Positions 15,351 to 20,654 of a DNA stretch of 20,654 nt are shown piece by piece; position 1 is the stretch's first letter, and each line of letters starts with the position of its first letter. The stretch is from Clostridium sp. CAG:557 (GTDB lineage Bacteria; Bacillota; Clostridia; Oscillospirales; Acutalibacteraceae), in the NCBI GenBank assembly GCA_000435275.1, contig FR883885.1:1-20654 (forward strand), given 5' to 3'. Position numbers and translations under genes: made by a program. Below the pieces are notes generated by a model. That model ran no database searches. It had not been told where the DNA came from and worked only from the letters and a program-made list of their open reading frames with translations.

Positions 15351-17159
15351 TTGTCATTTCCACGCGAGCAAATCAGAAATTTTAGCATTATAGCACATAT
15401 AGACCATGGAAAATCAACACTGGCAGACAGAATTTTAGAGCTTACGGAATCGGTCTCAATGAGGGATATGTCTGCGCAGCTGCTGGACAATATGGAATTG
15501 GAAAAGGAACGCGGAATAACTATAAAAGCGCGTGCAGTAACACTTTTATACAAAGCTGACAACGGCAAAGAATACATTTTTAACCTGATTGACACACCAG
15601 GCCATGTTGATTTTAATTATGAAGTTTCGCGATCTTTGGCGGCTTGCGAGGGGGCAGTGTTGGTTGTGGATGCGTCACAAGGGATTGAAGCGCAGACCTT
15701 GGCAAATACATATCTTGCGGTAGACGCGGGTTTAGAAATTGTTCCGGTTATAAATAAAATAGATTTACCAAGCGCCGACCCAGAGCGTGTTAAGAAAGAA
15801 ATTGAGGACATAATAGGAATCCCGGCGGACGAATCGCCATTAGTTTCTGCAAAAACGGGACAAAATGTAAAAGATGTGCTCGAAAGTATAGTAAAAATAG
15901 TTCCACCGCCGAGTGGAGACCCAAAAAAGTCGCTTAAAGCACTTATTTTCGACTCGTATTATGATGCATATAAAGGTGTAATTATTTATGTAAGAATAAA
16001 AGAAGGCTGTGTAAAATTGGGCGACGAGATAAAGTTAATGGCAACTGGAGCCAAATTTAATGTCGTAGAATGTGGATTTTTGCATGCAACTTCAATTGAG
16101 CCTAGAAATGAACTTATAGCTGGAGAAGTTGGGTATATAGCAGCCTCGATAAAGTCTATAAATGATGCGCGTGTTGGAGATACAGTTACAACAACAAAAG
16201 ACCCTGCTAAAGAGCCGTTGCCGGGATATAGAACAGTTAATCCCATGGTTTTTTGTGGAATTTATCCAGTTGATGGCTCAAAGTATGGCGATCTAAGAGA
16301 TGCTCTTGAAAAGTTGCAGTTAAATGATGCCTCATTGTCATTTGAGCCGGAAACTTCTGTAGCGCTAGGATTTGGGTTTAGATGCGGATTTTTAGGGCTT
16401 TTGCATATGGAAATAATTCAGGAACGTTTAGAGCGAGAGTATAATTTTGACATAATTACGACTGCACCGAGTGTAATTTATAAGCTTACAAAAACGGACG
16501 GAGAGGTTATTTATATCGACAACCCGACGAATTATCCAGAAGCAGGCTTGATTGCAAAAGCAGAAGAACCTATAACAAATGCTCACATTTATGCGCCGGC
16601 AGATTATGTAGGAAATATAATGGAACTTTGCCAAGAACGCCGTGGGATTTTTAAGGACATGAAATATCTGGACGATAGCAGAGTGGATATTCATTATGTT
16701 TTGCCGCTAAATGAGATAATTTATGATTTTTTTGACACGTTAAAGTCGAAAACGCGAGGTTATGCTTCCTTTGATTATGAGGTTATAGGCTATGCGGAAT
16801 CAGATTTGGTGAAGCTTGATATAATGCTGAATGGCGACATTGTAGATGCACTTTCATTTATAATACACCGCGAAAAAGCTTACTCACGCGCTAGAAAGAT
16901 GGCAGAAAAGTTAAAAGAAAAGATTCCAAGGCAACTGTTTGAAGTGCCAATTCAAGCTTGTATAGGAGGAAAAGTTATAGCGCGAGAAACCGTGAAAGCT
17001 ATGCGAAAAGATGTTTTGGCAAAGTGTTACGGCGGGGACATAACCAGAAAGAAAAAATTGCTCGAAAAGCAAAAAGAAGGCAAAAAGCGCATGCGTCAAA
17101 TTGGTACGGTAGAAGTGCCACAAGACGCATTTATGTCCGTGCTGAAGCTTGATGAATAA
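15351..17159 (+). CDS. lepA: Elongation factor 4 (LepA)
   Basis: Predicted 602 residues, the usual length. A translational GTPase that acts on stalled or mis-set ribosomes. G motifs are complete: AHIDHGKST (G1), GITIK (G2), DTPGH (G3), NKIDLPSADP (G4), SAKTG (G5). The LepA-specific C-terminal domain is present, with the late stretch GGDITRKKKLLEKQKEGKKRM that enters the ribosomal A site region. The start is TTG at 15351, four bases after the strong AGGTGAGG site; no ATG nearby fits. Cloverleaf elements lie directly before and after this gene. Confidence 0.96.
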   Translation: MSFPREQIRNFSIIAHIDHGKSTLADRILELTESVSMRDMSAQLLDNMELEKERGITIKARAVTLLYKADNGKEYIFNLIDTPGHVDFNYEVSRSLAACEGAVLVVDASQGIEAQTLANTYLAVDAGLEIVPVINKIDLPSADPERVKKEIEDIIGIPADESPLVSAKTGQNVKDVLESIVKIVPPPSGDPKKSLKALIFDSYYDAYKGVIIYVRIKEGCVKLGDEIKLMATGAKFNVVECGFLHATSIEPRNELIAGEVGYIAASIKSINDARVGDTVTTTKDPAKEPLPGYRTVNPMVFCGIYPVDGSKYGDLRDALEKLQLNDASLSFEPETSVALGFGFRCGFLGLLHMEIIQERLEREYNFDIITTAPSVIYKLTKTDGEVIYIDNPTNYPEAGLIAKAEEPITNAHIYAPADYVGNIMELCQERRGIFKDMKYLDDSRVDIHYVLPLNEIIYDFFDTLKSKTRGYASFDYEVIGYAESDLVKLDIMLNGDIVDALSFIIHREKAYSRARKMAEKLKEKIPRQLFEVPIQACIGGKVIARETVKAMRKDVLAKCYGGDITRKKKLLEKQKEGKKRMRQIGTVEVPQDAFMSVLKLDE

Positions 17160-17178
17160 AAGTTTTAGCGTGACATAA

Positions 17179-17292
17179 GAGGGGCTCAGCTTCACCAAAT
17201 AGAGTTTTACTCTGTTTGGTGAAAATTGTTTCAGCAATTTGTACATGAAACAATTAGTCGAAAAATGTTATTTTTCGACTGCCGAGCCCCTC
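17179..17292 (+). repeat. Cloverleaf palindromic element 2 (lepA-hemW gap)
   Basis: The closing stem 17179-17190 with 17281-17292 has 11 pairs and one A-C mismatch (GAGGGGCTC/GAGCCCCTC at its outer end). Inside are three hairpins with no spare base between arms: 17191-17223 (15 pairs, one G-U, 3-base loop), 17224-17255 (10 pairs, 12-base loop), 17256-17280 (11 pairs, 3-base loop). This is a perfect four-way junction. Same plan as element 1, largely different sequence. It starts 20 bases after lepA and ends 18 bases before the hemW ribosome binding site; no T run follows. Confidence 0.88.
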
Positions 17293-17322
17293 GCAGTGCA
17301 AAATTATTTAAAAGGAGATTTT

Positions 17323-18426
17323 ATGAAACAGCTGGGATTGTATATCCACGTTCCATTTTGTGAGAAAAAATGTCCATATTGTGACTTTTATTCTGTGAGT
17401 GCAGCACAAGATGTACTTGATAAGTACACTGAAAAAATTTGCAGAGTTTTAGAAAATTATAGCGAAAATTCACACTTCTCGTTTGATACAGCTTACTTTG
17501 GTGGAGGGACGCCTAGTTTGATAGGCAGTGAAAATTTGGTAAAAATAATGGATGTGGCCAGGAATTACTTAAAAAGTTCAACGAACGAGGTCACGCTAGA
17601 GATAAACCCGACTACATTACCTGTTTTAGATTTTAATAGGCTAAGAGAGGGTGGCTTTAACCGCTTGTCAATAGGTTTGCAATCTGCTGTTGATAATGAG
17701 TTAAATTTGTTAGGCAGAAGACATTCTGTAAAAGATGTAGAGAATGCGATAAATTTAGCTAAAAAAGCAGGTTTTTTGAATATTTCGCTCGACTTGATGG
17801 TAGCAACACCTGGACAAACGATAAATTCTTTAAAAAGGTCGATAGATTTTTGCATATCGCAAGAAGTTCAGCACATTTCAGCGTATTTATTGAAAATAGA
17901 AAAGGAAACACAGTTTTTTGAAAATAAGTCAAATTTACAGCTAAAGAACGAGGATGAAGAGGCTGATATGTACTTATTTTTGGTATCAGAACTGCAAAAA
18001 AATGGATTTAAGCAGTACGAAATATCAAATTTTGCTAAAGAAGGGTGCGAAAGCCAACATAATTTAAAATACTGGAATTCTCAAGAGTACTTGGGAATAG
18101 GCCCGTCGGCACATTCATTTATCGACGGAAAAAGATTTTTTTATCCTCGGTCAATAAAAGACTTTTTATCAGGAAATTTGGATGCTGTTGAAGATGGGAT
18201 TGGTGGAACGGCAGAGGAATATGCAATGCTAAAGCTAAGGCTTTGTGAAGGGATAAGTAATATCGAATTTAAAAATAGATTTGGAGTTAATATTCCAGAA
18301 GCTTATTTAAAGAGAGCCAAAGATTTTCAAAAACACGGGTTGACGGTTGTAAATGATAGAGGGATTTGTTTTACTCCAAAAGGTTTTTTGCTTTCAAATG
18401 AATTAATTTCACGAATTATTCTTTAA
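17323..18426 (+). CDS. hemW: Radical SAM protein HemW (heme chaperone, HemN-like)
   Basis: Predicted 367 residues. The 4Fe-4S cluster motif is C13-x3-C17-x2-C20 in PFCEKKCPYCDFYS, the form typical of HemW; the SAM-binding GGGTPS follows at 60-65, then EINPTTL, NRLSIGLQS and DLMVATPGQT. The HemW C-terminal domain is present (LRLCEGISN, then a winged end). The family binds heme and passes it to target proteins; older records call it coproporphyrinogen oxidase. The start at 17323 has AAAGGAG 7 bases before; the longer frame that begins at 17239 runs through the cloverleaf and is not used. lepA followed by hemW is a conserved Firmicutes order. Confidence 0.93.
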   Translation: MKQLGLYIHVPFCEKKCPYCDFYSVSAAQDVLDKYTEKICRVLENYSENSHFSFDTAYFGGGTPSLIGSENLVKIMDVARNYLKSSTNEVTLEINPTTLPVLDFNRLREGGFNRLSIGLQSAVDNELNLLGRRHSVKDVENAINLAKKAGFLNISLDLMVATPGQTINSLKRSIDFCISQEVQHISAYLLKIEKETQFFENKSNLQLKNEDEEADMYLFLVSELQKNGFKQYEISNFAKEGCESQHNLKYWNSQEYLGIGPSAHSFIDGKRFFYPRSIKDFLSGNLDAVEDGIGGTAEEYAMLKLRLCEGISNIEFKNRFGVNIPEAYLKRAKDFQKHGLTVVNDRGICFTPKGFLLSNELISRIIL

Positions 18427-18464
18427 CTTTTATAAATTTGTTAAAAAATAAAGTAAATTTAATT

Positions 18465-18947
18465 TTATTTGTGATACTTTCCACCGAAAGAAATTTGAAA
18501 GGATCGGTATATTTGCTCACACAACATAACTCGTGCCAGCTGATGAGGAAATGTCATAGCGGACATTGACATGAGAAAATCAGCACGTTTTTTGATATTT
18601 TTGGCCAGTCCATATGAACTTCCAATTATAAAGCAAATGCAACTTGTTTGATTTGCAGCAATGTTTTCGATGTGCTTGGCAAATTTTTGCGAAGTTAATT
18701 CAGTCCCCTCAATGCACATCGCAATAACGTAAGAACTATCGGGAATTTTAGTGAATATTTTTAGACCTTCCTGCTCCAGGCATTTTTCGATTTCGGTCTC
18801 AGAAGGGCAGCTTTTTATTTTGTATTCATCGAGCTCAATTAGTTCAAATTTGCAAAAAGCCGACAATCTTTTCTGATATTCATTAAAAGCATCCTTAAAA
18901 AATCTTTCTTTTAGCGTTCCGATGCAGATAATTTTAATTTTAATCAT
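18465..18947 (-). CDS. rlmH: 23S rRNA pseudouridine-1915 N3-methyltransferase (RlmH)
   Basis: Predicted 160 residues, usual family length. A SPOUT enzyme that methylates pseudouridine 1915 in the 23S rRNA stem-loop at the subunit interface. Visible are the N-terminal IKIICIGTLKERFFKDAFNEY, the SAM-binding loop FIIGSSYGL and the trefoil-knot C-terminus MTFPHQLARVMLCEQIYRSF ending GGKYHK. The family's usual IGG is IGS here, a mild change. The start is 18 bases after walJ, so the two form an operon, as in many Firmicutes. It converges with hemW, leaving only 38 bases between the stops. Confidence 0.95.
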   Translation of the reverse strand: MIKIKIICIGTLKERFFKDAFNEYQKRLSAFCKFELIELDEYKIKSCPSETEIEKCLEQEGLKIFTKIPDSSYVIAMCIEGTELTSQKFAKHIENIAANQTSCICFIIGSSYGLAKNIKKRADFLMSMSAMTFPHQLARVMLCEQIYRSFQISFGGKYHK

Positions 18948-18965
18948 GGTTAAACCCTTTTTATA

Positions 18966-19760
18966 TTAAAAATTGACATTTACAGAGCCTAAATTTTGCA
19001 CAGGTGCAACCGTAAGTTGAAAGTCGTTGCCATGAGTCATGTTATGAGAAGAAAGATGGCATATTGAGGTTTCGAGTGCGAGCTCAGGGATGTTATTTTC
19101 TTGACTTAAGTGCGCCAAAATAAATTTATTTGTCCCACTTTTTATAAAATTCGGCAATTCTGCGGCGCAAGCATCATTTGAAAGGTGTCCGATATTAGAT
19201 AAAATTCGTTTTTTTAAGTAATAAGGGTAAGATCCATTTTGAAGCATTCTAATGTCGTGATTTGATTCGATTAAAACCACGTCAGAACCAGTAATGGCAT
19301 TTCGTACAGAATCTGTCATATAGCCGATATCAGTGGCAATTGCAGCACGTTTATCATCAGATGTATCTATTATGTATCCGACGCTTTGCCGACTGTCGTG
19401 AGGAGTTTTAAAAGCTTTTATGTACATTCCACAGACTTCTACTGCGCCAGAATCAATTATTTCGACAGTAAAGTTATTTGTTAAAATACCTTTTTCTCGA
19501 AGAGCATCTATTGTTCCACTGGTTGCGAAAACTTTTAATTTGTACCTGGATGCAAAAATTTTTAACCCTTGGATATGGTCCGAGTGCTCGTGCGTGATGA
19601 AGATAGCTTTTATCGAATTTATATTTATATTATTAGCCGACAAAGACTGTTCAATTTGTTTAGCGCTTCTTCCAATATCAATTAAAACGCCACTTTTTTC
19701 GGTTCCAACAAAAGTAGAATTACCTTTGCTGGAGCTAAATAATGGACATATACGTGACAA
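18966..19760 (-). CDS. walJ: Metallo-beta-lactamase-fold hydrolase WalJ/YycJ
   Basis: Predicted 264 residues. The metal-binding motif H57-E-H59-S-D61-H62 sits in FITHEHSDH; the later ligands are in TPHDS and ATDIGY. The N-terminal SRICPLFSSSKGNSTFV is characteristic of the YycJ/WalJ group, a probable cytoplasmic nuclease linked in Bacillus to the walRK region and to mismatch-repair-like functions. The start is TTG at 19760 with GGGGGT 7 bases before; no ATG fits the conserved N-terminus. rlmH follows directly. No walRK genes are in the window. Confidence 0.9.
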   Translation of the reverse strand: MSRICPLFSSSKGNSTFVGTEKSGVLIDIGRSAKQIEQSLSANNININSIKAIFITHEHSDHIQGLKIFASRYKLKVFATSGTIDALREKGILTNNFTVEIIDSGAVEVCGMYIKAFKTPHDSRQSVGYIIDTSDDKRAAIATDIGYMTDSVRNAITGSDVVLIESNHDIRMLQNGSYPYYLKKRILSNIGHLSNDACAAELPNFIKSGTNKFILAHLSQENNIPELALETSICHLSSHNMTHGNDFQLTVAPVQNLGSVNVNF

Positions 19761-19788
19761 AAAATTACCCCCAATATCAATAAAAAAT

Positions 19789-19823
19789 CTATAGAAACCA
19801 AAAAAGTAGGTTTCTATAGGTTT
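19789..19823 (-). terminator. Rho-independent terminator after murA
   Basis: An 11-pair perfect stem CTATAGAAACC (19789-19799) with GGTTTCTATAG (19809-19819), nine-base loop. On the minus strand the stem is followed by ATTTTTTATT. It sits between the murA stop and the walJ start and separates the two transcription units. Confidence 0.85.
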
Positions 19824-19841
19824 TATAAAAAATTTAATAAC

Positions 19842-20654
19842 TTATAATGCCTTAGGAATAGAATTGTTTTCTGGAACATATACTTTTTTTATATCTGCAC
19901 CGAGGTTGGACAGCTTTTCAACAATATTTTCATATCCACGCTCAATATGCTTAACATTTTCGATTATCGTAGTTCCAGAAGCGGCAAGGCCTGCAATTAC
20001 CATAGCTGCACCGGCGCGCAAATCAAGTGCTCTGACACTGGTGCCGACTAATTCAGGAACACCTTCCACGACAGCAATTTTACCATCAACCGAAATTTTG
20101 CTTCCAAATCTATTTAGTTCATCGGTATACCTAAATCTATTATCCCAAACATTTTCGTTAACAATACTGGTTCCGTTGGCCATTGACAATAAAGTCGTTA
20201 TTTGGGGCTGCATATCTGTAGGGAATCCAGGATGAGGCATAGTTTTTACGTTGCATTTGTTCAGCGGACCATTAACATAAACTCGAACAGCTTCGTCAAA
20301 TTCATCTACGTTTACGCCCATTTCCTGAAGTTTAGCGGTGATTGATTCGAGGTGCTTAGGAATTACATTTTTTATCAAAACATCTCCGCCGGTTGCAGCT
20401 GCGGCTACCATGTAAGTCCCAGCCTCAATTTGATCAGGAATAATCGAGTAATTTGTTCCACTTAAGTATTGTACACCCTTGATTTTAATTGAATCCGTAC
20501 CGGCGCCACTGATTTCAGCACCCATCGAGTTTAAAAAGTTAGCCAGGTCAACAATGTGCGGTTCTTTTGCGGCGTTTTCGATGATAGTAGTACCCTCGGC
20601 TTTTACCGCTGCCAAAATTATATTTATGGTTGCCCCCACAGACACAACATCCAT
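19842..20654 (-). CDS. murA: UDP-N-acetylglucosamine 1-carboxyvinyltransferase (MurA), C-terminal part, cut by window end
   Basis: 270 residues of a protein normally about 420 long; the 5' part lies beyond 20654. MurA adds enolpyruvate from PEP to UDP-GlcNAc, the first committed step of peptidoglycan synthesis. Visible parts: VGATINIILAAVKAEGTTIIENAAKEPHIVDLANFLN, IPDQIEAGTYMVAAAATGG, the GFPTDMQPQ loop, and RALDLRAGAAMVIAGLAASGTT near the end. The fosfomycin-binding cysteine belongs to the missing part. It ends with TAA at 19842 and a clear terminator. Many Firmicutes have two copies; which copy this is cannot be decided. Confidence 0.95.
   Translation of the reverse strand: MDVVSVGATINIILAAVKAEGTTIIENAAKEPHIVDLANFLNSMGAEISGAGTDSIKIKGVQYLSGTNYSIIPDQIEAGTYMVAAAATGGDVLIKNVIPKHLESITAKLQEMGVNVDEFDEAVRVYVNGPLNKCNVKTMPHPGFPTDMQPQITTLLSMANGTSIVNENVWDNRFRYTDELNRFGSKISVDGKIAVVEGVPELVGTSVRALDLRAGAAMVIAGLAASGTTIIENVKHIERGYENIVEKLSNLGADIKKVYVPENNSIPKAL

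Noticed and set aside
17179..17292. Cloverleaf 2 as a rho-independent terminator
   Set aside because: No T run follows the stem on the plus strand, and the multi-arm design is not that of an intrinsic terminator.
17239..17322. Upstream extension of hemW through cloverleaf 2
   Set aside because: The residues come from hairpin arms, while the ATG at 17323 has a good ribosome binding site and begins the conserved HemW N-terminus.
1..20654. CRISPR array
   Set aside because: No regularly spaced direct repeats of suitable length were seen anywhere.

Overview
The window looks like the chromosome of a low-GC Gram-positive bacterium of the class Clostridia. The evidence is AT-rich coding, strong GGAGG-type ribosome binding sites, CCA-encoded tRNA genes, an FtsW/RodA-PBP pair with a fused FHA domain, the EF-P-associated peptidase pair ymfF/ymfH, and a walJ-rlmH pair. 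An Oscillospirales-like lineage is my guess; the genus cannot be read from the sequence.

Positions 1 to about 4.9 kb are the remains of a mobile replication module. A group II intron (32-2738) interrupts an ssb-type gene; removing it joins the two exons into one open frame. The intron-encoded reverse transcriptase/HNH protein is dead, with one nonsense codon and three frameshifts. Next come an intact helix-turn-helix replication protein, a wrecked dnaB that stops just before its ATPase core, a RelB/DinJ-type antitoxin remnant joined in frame to the dnaB remnant, and a broken YafQ-type toxin. The order ssb, HTH replication protein, dnaB is that of a phage, plasmid or integrative-element replication module.

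From 4.9 to 6.75 kb there is a transition zone: a small unknown gene on the minus strand behind a tandemly repeated promoter region, tRNA-Ser(UGA), a Nudix hydrolase and tRNA-Ser(GCU).

From 6.75 to 11.6 kb everything runs on the minus strand: an FHA-FtsW/RodA fusion, then a class B penicillin-binding protein (together a peptidoglycan polymerase/transpeptidase pair), then a two-gene ABC exporter with its own near-consensus promoter.

From 11.7 to 18.4 kb the plus strand carries ymfF, ymfH, lgt, lepA and hemW: tightly packed translation and envelope housekeeping genes. The gaps on either side of lepA (15193-15295 and 17179-17292) each hold a four-way cloverleaf: a GC-rich closing stem around three AT-rich hairpins with almost no unpaired bases at the junction. 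The two share architecture, and one arm differs between them only by paired, compensating changes plus one loop base. This is the most unusual signal in the window.

From 18.4 to 20.65 kb the minus strand carries the 3' part of murA (cut by the window end), a terminator, walJ and rlmH.
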